Made by a program: the position numbers and the translations under genes. The notes under the pieces were generated by a model. The model was not told the origin of the DNA. It did no database searches and saw only the letters and a program-made list of their open reading frames with translations. 64,000 nucleotides of DNA from Halopiger xanaduensis SH-6 (GTDB lineage: Archaea; Halobacteriota; Halobacteria; Halobacteriales; Natrialbaceae). How positions within the stretch are numbered: position 1 is the first letter of the stretch; every line of letters begins with the position of its first letter. This document shows positions 34,213 through 42,159 of the stretch, piece by piece. The stretch lies in assembly GCF_000217715.1 (NCBI RefSeq), contig NC_015666.1, positions 1,438,270 through 1,502,269 of the forward strand, read 5' to 3'.

Positions 34213-35397
34213 ATGACCGACGAACGCACCATCTCAAGACGGGACAGTCTCAGGGGTATCGCGACGACCGGCACGCTCATCGGCGGCGCCGGACTCGGCA
34301 TCGGAACCGTCAGCGCAGGCGAAGACGGCGGTAACGACGGCAATGGCGGCAACGGAGACGACGGCGACGACCTCGCGCTCTACGAGCGCACCGCCTTCGA
34401 GGGTTGCCACTCCGTGTTCGTCCTCTTCGAGGACGCGGACGAGCTGCCGACGAACCTCTGGATTCAAACCTACAACGCGGAACGGGGCCGGACGGAGAAC
34501 GTCGTGCGGCCGGTTATGGCCTCCAACGTGTACGCGTACCCCTCGCGGTTCGGCGACTACTACGTCGCCGAGTTCAACGCCTTCCAGTTCTACGACCGGA
34601 CGGCCGACAGCGGCGATAAGGTCCTCTCGGTCACGTACGACGGCGAGACGGTCGTCAACCAGAACTGCGGCGAGCAGTCGGACGACGGAGAGAACGGCGA
34701 GGACGGCAAAGACGACGGGAAAGACCACAAGAAGGGCGAGAAAGCCAAGAAGGAAAAGAAGAAAGAGAAGGGTCACTACGACGAGACGGAGAAGACGCAC
34801 GAAAAGGGGAAGAAACACGACAAGGGTGACGGCACGGACGACGGCGACGATGACGACGATGACAACGGAACCATCGACCTCGAGGCACTCTCGCTCGAGG
34901 CCGTCTGTGTCGACAGCGAAACCGGTATGGCCCGGTTCCGCGTCGAGAACGAGAACGACGCCTCGGTCAGCGTCGGTTACGAGGTCCACGGCGCCGACCG
35001 CAGCGGCTCCGTCGGCGTCCAACCCAACAGCGCGACCTACTTCGACGTCGGCGGGACCACGTCGGAGGGCATGGCGACCCTCGACCTGCTTTACGAGGAC
35101 ATCCGGCTCGACACGCAGGCGGCAAACACCGACGAGCAGTGCATCCCGCGGAACGACCTCAACCTGTTCCTCGACAGCGTCGACGCCGAGAACGACGAGG
35201 CGACGTTCTACGTGATGAACTACGACGAGCCCGCCCGCAGCGTCGTCGTGCGCTTCCCCGGTACGGACGTCGAGGAGATCATCACCGTCCCCGCCAACGG
35301 CTCGCAGTACTTCACGGTCTCGGCCCCCGACGGCGACATCACGGCCGCGATCTTCTACGAGGGCGTGGAGATCGACTTCGAGCCGAGCGACGACTGA
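34213..35397 (+). CDS. Tat-exported protein with a lysine-rich central linker
   Basis: This 394-residue protein starts with a Tat signal (TISRRDSLRG, residues 6-15) and an Ala/Gly-rich h-region ending near VSAG. The first mature domain (about 53-155) is beta-rich and aromatic. Residues ~165-215 are an unusual Lys/Asp/Glu linker (e.g. KAKKEKKKEKG). The C-terminal domain (about 222-390) appears to contain two beta-sandwich repeats, one with NPATYFDVGG-like and one with NGSQYFTVSA-like turns. The basic linker is abnormal for haloarchaeal secreted proteins. No family is known to me. It lies upstream of deoxyhypusine synthase. Confidence 0.78.
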   Translation: MTDERTISRRDSLRGIATTGTLIGGAGLGIGTVSAGEDGGNDGNGGNGDDGDDLALYERTAFEGCHSVFVLFEDADELPTNLWIQTYNAERGRTENVVRPVMASNVYAYPSRFGDYYVAEFNAFQFYDRTADSGDKVLSVTYDGETVVNQNCGEQSDDGENGEDGKDDGKDHKKGEKAKKEKKKEKGHYDETEKTHEKGKKHDKGDGTDDGDDDDDDNGTIDLEALSLEAVCVDSETGMARFRVENENDASVSVGYEVHGADRSGSVGVQPNSATYFDVGGTTSEGMATLDLLYEDIRLDTQAANTDEQCIPRNDLNLFLDSVDAENDEATFYVMNYDEPARSVVVRFPGTDVEEIITVPANGSQYFTVSAPDGDITAAIFYEGVEIDFEPSDD

Positions 35398-35570
35398 CGT
35401 TCGGAATCGATATCGGACTCCGCCGTCGACACCGTTTCGATCGCGTTTCGGACGCTACCGACTCTTTTTCGACGCCGCTCGAGCCCGACAGTCGCTACGC
35501 TCGAGTCCACGAATCGAATCTCCCGGCCCGAACCGCGGCGTTCAAACCGCTGGCTCGCGGACGCGTGGAC

Positions 35571-36650
35571 ATGAGCGACGAGCACGAGTCCGGGAGTGAC
35601 GCCGGCGCGTCCGACGCGGCCGACGACGACCACGATCACCACGGCCACCACGAGCCCGACCGCGAAACCTTCTCGCACGATCCCGTCGGCCACGCCGAGG
35701 CCCGCGCGGGGATGACCGTCGGCGAACTCGCCGACGAGTACGGGTCGGCCGGCGTCGGCGCGGCGAACCTCCACGAGGCCGTCGACATCACGGAGTCGAT
35801 GTTCGACGACGACGTGACCGTCTTCTTCGGCCTCGCGGGCGCGATGGTCCCCACGGGAATGCGTCGGATCGTCGCCGACCTGATACGGGACGGCCACATC
35901 GACGTGCTAGTCACGACCGGCGCGAACCTCACCCACGACGCCATCGAGGCCATCGGCGGGAAACACCACCACGGACAGGTTCACGCCGAGGGGAAGACCG
36001 AGCGCGAACACGACGAGACGCTGCGCGACGAGGAAGTCGACCGCATCTACAACGTCTACCTCCCACAGGAGTTCTTCGCCGACTTCGAGAGTCACCTCCG
36101 CGAGGAGGTCTTCCCGGTGCTCGAGGAGGAAGGCATCGTCTCGATCCAGCGGCTCACCGAGGAACTCGGCCGCGCGAACGCCGAGATCAACGAGCGCGAC
36201 GACGTCGACGAGGGCCCGGGCATCGCCGCAGCGGCCTACGAGAACGACGTCCCGATCTACTGTCCCGCCGTGCAGGACTCCGTGCTCGGCCTGCAGGCGT
36301 GGATGTACTCGCAAACCTCCGACTTCTCGCTGGACGCGCTGGCCGACATGACCCCGCTGACCGACATCGCGTTCGAGGCCGACGAGGCCGGCGCGTTCGT
36401 CGTCGGCGGCGGCGTCCCGAAGAACTTCACGCTGCAGACGATGCTGGTCTCGCCCGACGCCTACGACTACGCCGTCCAGCTGACGATGGACCCCAAGCAG
36501 ACCGGCGGCCTCTCCGGTGCGACGCTGGACGAAGCCCGCTCGTGGGGCAAACTCGAGAAGGACGCCGAGAACGTCTCGGTCTACGCCGACGCGACGATCA
36601 CGCTGCCGCTGGTGGTCGCGGCCGCGCGGGAGCGTCTCGAGGACGCCTAA
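35571..36650 (+). CDS. dhs: Deoxyhypusine synthase
   Basis: This 359-residue NAD-dependent enzyme transfers a butylamine moiety to the aIF5A lysine. The active-site lysine is K327 in DEARSWGKLEKDA, and the NAD-binding end SVYADATITLPLVVAA follows. FFGLAGAMVPTGMRRIV and VVGGGVPKNFTLQ are family signatures. The N-terminus (residues ~15-45) is a His/Asp-rich extension with DHDHHGHHEPD, absent from most homologues. ATG 35571 is chosen; a GTG 6 nt upstream is possible. With aIF5A and agmatinase nearby, the window holds the main hypusination genes. Confidence 0.94.
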   Translation: MSDEHESGSDAGASDAADDDHDHHGHHEPDRETFSHDPVGHAEARAGMTVGELADEYGSAGVGAANLHEAVDITESMFDDDVTVFFGLAGAMVPTGMRRIVADLIRDGHIDVLVTTGANLTHDAIEAIGGKHHHGQVHAEGKTEREHDETLRDEEVDRIYNVYLPQEFFADFESHLREEVFPVLEEEGIVSIQRLTEELGRANAEINERDDVDEGPGIAAAAYENDVPIYCPAVQDSVLGLQAWMYSQTSDFSLDALADMTPLTDIAFEADEAGAFVVGGGVPKNFTLQTMLVSPDAYDYAVQLTMDPKQTGGLSGATLDEARSWGKLEKDAENVSVYADATITLPLVVAAARERLEDA

Positions 36651-36988
36651 CGGCGCTCGGTTTCGTTATCACCCGAGACGACTCGCTCGAGGACGATCCG
36701 ATCCGCGAATCCGCCTTTCTCCTCGGCTTTTCGACCGCGCCGGTCGCGGAGTTCACGCTCCGACAAACCCTCGAACTCTCGAATTTCGTGGGCGACTTCC
36801 AGAACGTCGGCTAACTCTTCGGGGTCTCGGCTCTCGACGTACTCGTCGACCTCCTCTTGGAGCTTCTCGAGGAGGTACGCTTCGTACTCGGCGTCGTCGC
36901 TCGCCGTCCGTACGACCGGTGTCTCTCCGTTGCGCTCGATGATCTCCGGAATTCGATCGCGGACCAGTTTGTCGTATTCTCGCGTCAC
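36647..36988 (-). CDS. MazG-like nucleotide pyrophosphohydrolase (PRA-PH-like)
   Basis: This 113-residue all-alpha protein begins with TREYDKLVRDRIPEII. That motif marks a MazG-related family that also resembles phosphoribosyl-ATP pyrophosphohydrolase. The central helices carry the metal-binding acidic pattern KLQEEVDEYVE ... EELADVLEV, where Glu and Asp bind Mg2+. It probably hydrolyses non-canonical or damaged NTPs; the substrate is unknown. The start is a GTG at 36988. It ends 4 nt into the tail of the convergent deoxyhypusine synthase gene. Confidence 0.85.
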   Translation of the reverse strand: MTREYDKLVRDRIPEIIERNGETPVVRTASDDAEYEAYLLEKLQEEVDEYVESRDPEELADVLEVAHEIREFEGLSERELRDRRGRKAEEKGGFADRIVLERVVSGDNETERR

Positions 36989-37032
36989 GGGTTATGAACA
37001 CAAATTTACCGACGTATAGTCAACCTGTTTAT

Positions 37033-37314
37033 ATGAGCGGGCAAGCGCTACTGCTGATCGGTCTCATTTACGTCGGGATCTTCGGTTCGCTCTCGGCGCT
37101 GGTTTACTGGGATGCAAACCGCCGGGGGCTCGATTCCCCCGCCAAGTGGGCCGGGTTCGTGTTCATCACGGGCGGGACGGGATTTCTCCTCTACGTGGCG
37201 GATACCGACGGCGAAGGACGCTACGAAGACGACGCGGCGGATCCGTACTCGCTGCCCGGTTCGACACCCGCAGACCGCCGCGAAGGAGGTCGTGACTCGA
37301 ACGACACCGAATAG
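37033..37314 (+). CDS. Small two-helix membrane protein
   Basis: This 93-residue protein has two predicted helices: about residues 4-26 (LLLIGLIYVGIFGSLSALVYW) and 36-55 (WAGFVFITGGTGFLLYV), joined by a DANRRGLDSPAK loop, with an acidic C-terminal tail. ATG 37033 is chosen because an AAATTTACC box near 36999-37007 is ~27 nt upstream and gives a leaderless message. The helix-loop-helix resembles the small DUF proteins that sit in haloarchaeal membranes. The function is unknown. It is convergent with an MBL hydrolase gene. Confidence 0.72.
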   Translation: MSGQALLLIGLIYVGIFGSLSALVYWDANRRGLDSPAKWAGFVFITGGTGFLLYVADTDGEGRYEDDAADPYSLPGSTPADRREGGRDSNDTE

Positions 37315-37367
37315 GTTCGTTCGAACGATTCCGAGTCGTCCGGGTCCCTACCGAAACGACTCGGTCG

Positions 37368-38249
37368 TTAGCCGCGACGATCCGACGATTCGAACTCGAA
37401 CGTCTCGCCGTGCTCGAGGTACTCGACCTGATCCTCGAGTCCCGCCTTCTCGACGGCGGCCTTGAAGTTCGATAGCGGCGACCGGAACACCTCGTAGTCG
37501 TTGTAGTGGATCGGAATCGCGGTGTCGGCGTCGATCAGATCGACGGCCTCGACGCCCTGAGCGGCGTCCATCGTCAGGAGGACGCCCAGAATCCGCGTCC
37601 CGCCCAGATGCAGGAGGGCGAGGTCGATATCGGGATACCGCTCGGGGATCTCCTCGAGCGCGTCGTAGACGAGCGTATCGCCCGAGATGTACAGGCGAAG
37701 CAGCGGTGGCTCGTCGGGGTCGGCGTCGTCCGGGCGGAACTCGAGCATGCTGCCCATCACCGGCGGTAGCCCCTTCGAGAGGACCGGCGGCCCGTGGCGT
37801 CCGGGCATCGCCGTGATAGACAGCCTGGCGTCGCCCTTGCGGATCCGGCACTCCTCCCAGGTCTCGAGCGGGTACGTTTGGCGAAACCCCTTCTCCTCGA
37901 GTTCGGCGGCGGCGTGGGGCGTCGTCACGATCGGCAGGTCCTTGTCCAGTTTCGCCTCGGCGACGCGGTCGAAGTGGTCGCCGTGGTAGTGCGACAGGAG
38001 GATGAAGTCGATCGGCGGCAGTTCGTCGATGTCGATCGCCGGATCGGTCCGGCGGCGGGACTTGATCCCGTAGCCGAGGTGGACGTGATCCCCGCTGTGG
38101 AGGAAGTTGGGGTCGGTGAGGATCGTGAATCCGGCGTACTCGAGGACGATGGTCGCGGTGCCGACGAAGAATATCGAGCCGTTCTCGAGGTCGGATTCCT
38201 CGTCTTCGGCGACCGGTAACTCGAGGTCGACGGTCTGGAGTTGGCTCAT
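37368..38249 (-). CDS. Metallo-beta-lactamase-fold hydrolase (UlaG-like)
   Basis: This 293-residue MBL-fold protein has the metal-binding motif SHYHGDHFD (HxHxDH), later histidines near GRHGPP, an aspartate in YISGDTLVYD and a terminal IPIHYNDYEVF. The arrangement resembles the UlaG/UPF0173 L-ascorbate-6-phosphate lactonase-like group, which hydrolyses lactones or phosphodiesters. Substrate assignment is not possible. The start at ATG 38249 (MSQLQTVDLELP) is used; the 11-residue upstream extension is Gly-rich and non-family-like. It is divergent from the flavoprotein gene. Confidence 0.88.
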   Translation of the reverse strand: MSQLQTVDLELPVAEDEESDLENGSIFFVGTATIVLEYAGFTILTDPNFLHSGDHVHLGYGIKSRRRTDPAIDIDELPPIDFILLSHYHGDHFDRVAEAKLDKDLPIVTTPHAAAELEEKGFRQTYPLETWEECRIRKGDARLSITAMPGRHGPPVLSKGLPPVMGSMLEFRPDDADPDEPPLLRLYISGDTLVYDALEEIPERYPDIDLALLHLGGTRILGVLLTMDAAQGVEAVDLIDADTAIPIHYNDYEVFRSPLSNFKAAVEKAGLEDQVEYLEHGETFEFESSDRRG

Positions 38250-38410
38250 GGCGTCGCTTCCTCCACCGCGGACCCGTTTCAATCCCTATTCGCACTCCGC
38301 GGGACTACCAGCGCAGGTGATACGAGGCGGTGTGGCGGCCGACTGGCGCTACAGACCGTGGCCGCATATGCGCGCTCCGGACTCAACCTGCTGGGTCTCG
38401 AACTCGAGCT

Positions 38411-39538
38411 ATGTCGACGGACCCACCAGAGTACGAGGTCGCCGTCGTGGGCGGCGGTCCCGCCGGCCTGACGGCGGCGCTGTACACGACCAGACTCGGC
38501 CACCGGACCGCCGTTTTCGAGAAGGATGGCGGCCGGCACGCGTCGGTCAACCACGTCCACAACCTGCTGGGCGTCTCCGAGAACGTCTCGGGCGAGCAGT
38601 TGGCAACTCACGCCGTCGACCAGTTCGAACACTACGGCGGCGACTTCTACCCCGACGCGGTCGAGTCCGTGACGCGGCTGGACGGCGGCGAGGAGAACGA
38701 CGAGGACGGCGACAAACCGCGCTTCCGCCTCGAGGCCGCCCACGCCACCGTCGACGCCGAGCGGGTCGTCTTCGCAACCGGCTTCCGCGACCGCAGTCCG
38801 GACGTGCCGGAACTCGAGCGCTTCACCGGCCGCGGACTCCACTACTGTCTCCACTGCGACGCGTACTCGTTGGGAGACGGCCCCGTCTTCGTGCTCGGGC
38901 ACACGGAGAGCGCGGCCCACGTCGCGATGACGATGCTCAACTTCACCGCGGACGTCGATCTCCTGCTGGACGGCCGCGAGCCCGAGTGGGGCGACGAAAC
39001 CGAAACCCAACTCTGCGCGCACCCAGTCGAACGGATCGAGACGGCCGTCGTCTCGGCCTACGAGGACGAGACCCTCGGCGAGGACGAACCGCCCTGGCTC
39101 GGCGGCCTCTCGTTCGGCGACGGCACCGAGCGGGACTACCTCGGCGGGTTCGCGATGTACGGCTCCTCGTACAACGCCGGTCTCGCTGCCGATTTGGGCT
39201 GTGAACTCGGCGAGAACGGCGCGATCGACGTCGACGAACGCCGGGAGACCAGCGTCGACGGCGCCTACGCCGTCGGCGACGTCACCCACGGGCAGAACCA
39301 GACCACCATCGCCGTCGGCGACGGCGCCTACGCCGGACTCGCCGTCCACAAGGACCTTCGCCGGTTCCCGATGTCTGTCGAGGATCTCGAGGCGCGCGGG
39401 GACGGCGACCCGGACGCGATCGAGTGGGACGACCTCGAGGTGCCCGCCAGCGCGCCGAGCCTGCGCGCGCAGATGCGCCGCGTTCGCGACCTCGAGATCC
39501 ACCCGGGACTCCGGGGGCCGTCCCCCGGCCTGGAGTGA
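38411..39538 (+). CDS. NAD(P)/FAD-dependent oxidoreductase, thioredoxin-reductase-like
   Basis: This 375-residue flavoprotein has two Rossmann regions. The first is VAVVGGGPAGLTAALYT near residue 10, binding FAD. A redox-active CLHC motif follows in LHYCLHCDAY. The FAD-binding end motif TSVDGAYAVGDVT closes the core, and a C-terminal extension of ~60 residues follows. It is close to thioredoxin reductase in layout, but no thioredoxin gene is adjacent. A role in disulphide redox control or as a ferredoxin/NAD(P) reductase is likely. The start is ATG 38411 (MSTDPPEYEVAVVGG). Confidence 0.88.
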   Translation: MSTDPPEYEVAVVGGGPAGLTAALYTTRLGHRTAVFEKDGGRHASVNHVHNLLGVSENVSGEQLATHAVDQFEHYGGDFYPDAVESVTRLDGGEENDEDGDKPRFRLEAAHATVDAERVVFATGFRDRSPDVPELERFTGRGLHYCLHCDAYSLGDGPVFVLGHTESAAHVAMTMLNFTADVDLLLDGREPEWGDETETQLCAHPVERIETAVVSAYEDETLGEDEPPWLGGLSFGDGTERDYLGGFAMYGSSYNAGLAADLGCELGENGAIDVDERRETSVDGAYAVGDVTHGQNQTTIAVGDGAYAGLAVHKDLRRFPMSVEDLEARGDGDPDAIEWDDLEVPASAPSLRAQMRRVRDLEIHPGLRGPSPGLE

Positions 39539-39609
39539 CGGCGCAGCGATCACCCGGCCCCTGTCGTGTCAAGCTATTGCTTTTATTACGCCGGTGAGAA
39601 GACGACGGC

Positions 39610-40215
39610 ATGACGGCGATCGTCTTCGACGTCGACGGGACGCTGCTCCGATCCGACTGCCCCTATCGGGGAATCGTAGCTGACGCGATCGAGACCGTCC
39701 GCGGCGACGCTCCCGAGGCGTGGCTCGACGCGTACGAGGAGGCGTTCTTCGAGTCCTTCTTCGCGTTCGAGCCGGACCCGGTGGAACGAGCGTTCGGCCA
39801 GATCGACGACTGCGCCGATCCCGAACCGTACGCGGCGGCGCTGCTCGAGGCCGAAATCGAGGCACTGTCGCCGCCGGACGGCGTCCACGACGACCTCGAG
39901 CGGCTGGCCGCAGAGACCGACGTCGACCTCGGCGTGCTGACGAACGGCGTTCGCGACTGGCAACTGGGGAAACTTCGGGCGGCCGACCTCGCAGAGTACT
40001 TCGACGCCGTCGTCGCTTCCTACGAGGTCGGGGCCCACAAGCCCGCGACGGAACCGTATCGTGCACTCGAGGAACGGCTCCCGGCGGATCGGTACGTGAT
40101 GGTCGGCGACAGCGACGACGACGTCGACGGCGCGGCCCAGGCCGGCTGGACGCCGTATCGGTACGACGGGGGCGGCTTCGGCGACCTGCCGGCGGCCGTC
40201 GAGGTCGATCGGTAG
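39610..40215 (+). CDS. HAD superfamily hydrolase (haloacid dehalogenase-like phosphatase)
   Basis: This 201-residue protein starts with MTAIVFDVDGTLLRSD: motif I carries the nucleophile DVDGT. Motif II is LGVLTNG, the conserved lysine is in AHKPATEPY (motif III), and motif IV reads VMVGDSDDDVDGAAQAG. It has a small helical cap, as in phosphoglycolate phosphatase or beta-phosphoglucomutase. The substrate is unknown. ATG 39610 follows a GCTTTTATTACG box (around 39579-39590) by ~25 nt, so the message may be leaderless. Confidence 0.88.
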   Translation: MTAIVFDVDGTLLRSDCPYRGIVADAIETVRGDAPEAWLDAYEEAFFESFFAFEPDPVERAFGQIDDCADPEPYAAALLEAEIEALSPPDGVHDDLERLAAETDVDLGVLTNGVRDWQLGKLRAADLAEYFDAVVASYEVGAHKPATEPYRALEERLPADRYVMVGDSDDDVDGAAQAGWTPYRYDGGGFGDLPAAVEVDR

Positions 40216-40240
40216 CTCGGTTGCCCGGTCGCCCGGTCGC

Positions 40241-40624
40241 TCAGTAGGTCCGGTACGTCGTCGACCCAACGTCGATCCGCACGAGCGTATTCTCGGCGTA
40301 GGCGTCGGGTTCCGCGTCGTACTTCTCGTTGATCCGGCGGCGGGCGTCGGCCGTCTCGGCTTCGTCCTCGACGATCGTCGCCGTGCCGAGCAGCGTCACC
40401 ATCCAGCGGGTCTTGCCCGCGTCGTCCTTCTGCACGGAGAGCGAGACCCGCGGATTCTCGCGGATGTTCGCCAGCTTCCGGCCCGTCGTGACGATCTCGA
40501 CCTCGCCGTCGTCGTATCGGTACCAGACCGGCGCGACGTGGGGCCGCCCGTCGACACAGGTTCCGAGGTGGGCCATCAGCGGCTCGCTCTCGAGGAGCCG
40601 TTCCGCTTCGTCCGGGACGGTCAT
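40241..40624 (-). CDS. PPOX-class FMN/F420-binding pyridoxamine-phosphate-oxidase-like protein
   Basis: This 127-residue split-barrel protein resembles the PPOX/FDOR superfamily: LMAHLGTCVDGRPHVAPVWYRYDDG is the characteristic start, and KTRWMVTLLGTATIVED the middle. Such archaeal proteins bind FMN, F420 or heme and catalyse cofactor-dependent reductions. The cofactor cannot be told from the sequence. The start is ATG 40624 (MTVPDEAERLL); the longer 68-residue extension upstream is basic and unlike the family. It is convergent with the HAD gene. Confidence 0.85.
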   Translation of the reverse strand: MTVPDEAERLLESEPLMAHLGTCVDGRPHVAPVWYRYDDGEVEIVTTGRKLANIRENPRVSLSVQKDDAGKTRWMVTLLGTATIVEDEAETADARRRINEKYDAEPDAYAENTLVRIDVGSTTYRTY

Positions 40625-40695
40625 CGCTCGGGAACGTCGACGGTGACGACCAAAAGGACCGCGCCTGCTGCGCCCGACCGACGGTCGCGAACCGC

Positions 40696-41400
40696 TTACG
40701 CGCCCCCGCGCCGGGCGCGACTCGCGCGGAGTCGCTCGCGGTCCAACCGCAGGTAGTGGACCAGCGTCCCGGTGAGCCCCTGCGCTTCGATCCGCCGCCC
40801 GGAACTCTCGACGAGCACCTCGGGACAATAGCCGGTGGGGTACCGCCGCCCGAGCCGCCGGCTGAACGCCGTATCCTCGTTCGGCACGTCGGGGAAGCCG
40901 CCGGCATCTTCGAAGGCGCTCCGGTGGACGAGGAGGTTGAACCCTGGCAGAATCGGCCGCTCGAGGCGCGGAAAGACGTAGTTGATCGTCGCCTCCATGA
41001 TTTTCGCGCGCCTGGGACCGGCGATCCGACAGCGCGAACTCGCGGCCGCGAGACCGGTAGCCTCCGCGTACCCGAGCAGTTCGGTCAGGTAGTCCGCCCG
41101 TACCCGCGTATCGGCGTCGACGAAGGCGAGCCAGTCGCCGCTCGCGCGACGGGCGCCGTAGTTTCGGCCGGCGGCGATGCTCGTTCCCGGCCCCTCGAGC
41201 ACCGTCGCGCCGTACTCGCGGGCGATGGCGGGCGTCGCGTCGCTCGAGTCGCCGTCGACGACGAGCACCTCGTACTCGTAGTCGGTGTCGAGGCCGGCGA
41301 GGCTGGCGAGCGTGCCGCGCAGGTAGTCGGCCTCGTTCCGGGCGGGGACGACGACGCTCACGTCGACGGGGCCGTCGGCTTCGTGGATGTCGCTCGCCAT
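40696..41400 (-). CDS. Family 2 glycosyltransferase
   Basis: This 234-residue GT-A glycosyltransferase has VSVVVPARNEADYLRGTL at the N-terminus (nucleotide-sugar binding), VDGDSSDATP, and the metal-binding DAD in LAFVDADTRV. The region EDTAFSRRLGRR corresponds to the ED catalytic element of GT2 enzymes. Unlike dolichyl-phosphate mannosyltransferases with C-terminal membrane helices, the chain is soluble and short. The sugar and acceptor are unknown; glycolipid or S-layer glycan roles are plausible. The start is ATG 41400 (MASDIHEADG). Confidence 0.88.
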   Translation of the reverse strand: MASDIHEADGPVDVSVVVPARNEADYLRGTLASLAGLDTDYEYEVLVVDGDSSDATPAIAREYGATVLEGPGTSIAAGRNYGARRASGDWLAFVDADTRVRADYLTELLGYAEATGLAAASSRCRIAGPRRAKIMEATINYVFPRLERPILPGFNLLVHRSAFEDAGGFPDVPNEDTAFSRRLGRRYPTGYCPEVLVESSGRRIEAQGLTGTLVHYLRLDRERLRASRARRGGA

Positions 41401-41715
41401 GTCACTCGGAGGACTCGACGCGTACGGGCTTAGTGGTGCGGGCTTCGGTCGCCGTGTCCGGGCGGCGTACGCTCGAGGGCTCGCGTGCAGGTCGGCAGTC
41501 GAGAGTCGAACGCGATCGTGGCGTCTGCATGCGATTTGGTGACGCAGCACTATCGTGGATTATAGAACATGAATTTTTATGATGGACGAGCCTGTAGCCG
41601 CTGGTACAGATGTCGGTCGTACACGTACGCGCAGCAGCCCAGACCCCGAAACGACGACTCTCGCGAGCATCGCCCGCCGACGAACCCTGCGCCCCCGGCC
41701 TCGATCACGACCGAC
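41401..41715. other. 315-nt intergenic region with one promoter-like box
   Basis: No gene is convincingly coded here. A GAATTTTTATGATGG stretch (41570-41584) is TATA-like. A 62-codon open frame from 41610 has a Pro/Arg/His composition unlike haloarchaeal proteins and overlaps the next gene, so I do not call it. Confidence 0.4.
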
Positions 41716-41961
41716 ATGACAACGCGAACTCACACCCGAACCCGAACCGCACCCGGCACCGAGACCGAAACCGAATCGACGACCACGCCCGCGACTGAGC
41801 GGACGCAGTACGCCTCGAGCGAGTCGACCGTCCCGAAAGACGCCGCGACTCGAACGTCCGGCACCGACCGCGCGCAGGCGATGTTCTCCCACGGGAACAC
41901 GGCGCGACTCGAGAACCTCATCGACGAGTGGAACGCCGCGTTCGCCTCCGGCGGCTCGTAA
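41716..41961 (+). CDS. Small conserved-looking haloarchaeal protein (Thr-rich N-terminus)
   Basis: This 81-residue protein starts with a Thr/Arg/Glu-rich low-complexity half (MTTRTHTRTRTAPGTETET). It ends with a well-formed helical motif AQAMFSHGNTARLENLIDEW. The C-terminal helix resembles those seen in short haloarchaeal adaptor proteins, but I recognise no family. A TATA-like box is located ~140 nt upstream, so the start site is uncertain. No gene neighbour gives a functional hint; it precedes the DNA glycosylase gene by 198 nt. Confidence 0.5.
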   Translation: MTTRTHTRTRTAPGTETETESTTTPATERTQYASSESTVPKDAATRTSGTDRAQAMFSHGNTARLENLIDEWNAAFASGGS

Positions 41962-42159
41962 CTCGGTCCCCCGTCGGATCCAAACCGTCTTTGACTCGAG
42001 ACGCGTAGCCCCGCGTGGCCGATGACGATGCACCCGCTCCGAGCCGGACTCGGCACCCGGTGACGACGAGCCCTATGAGTGCCGAGGCCTCTTCTCGATA
42101 CCGGAGCCGCCCTCCCATCGGTCGAACTTCTAAGTAGAAAAACGAGACCAACGGAGTCC

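Noticed and set aside
41610-41798. A 62-codon open frame near a TATA-like box
   Set aside because: Arg/His/Pro composition atypical for a haloarchaeon and overlap with the better candidate at 41716.
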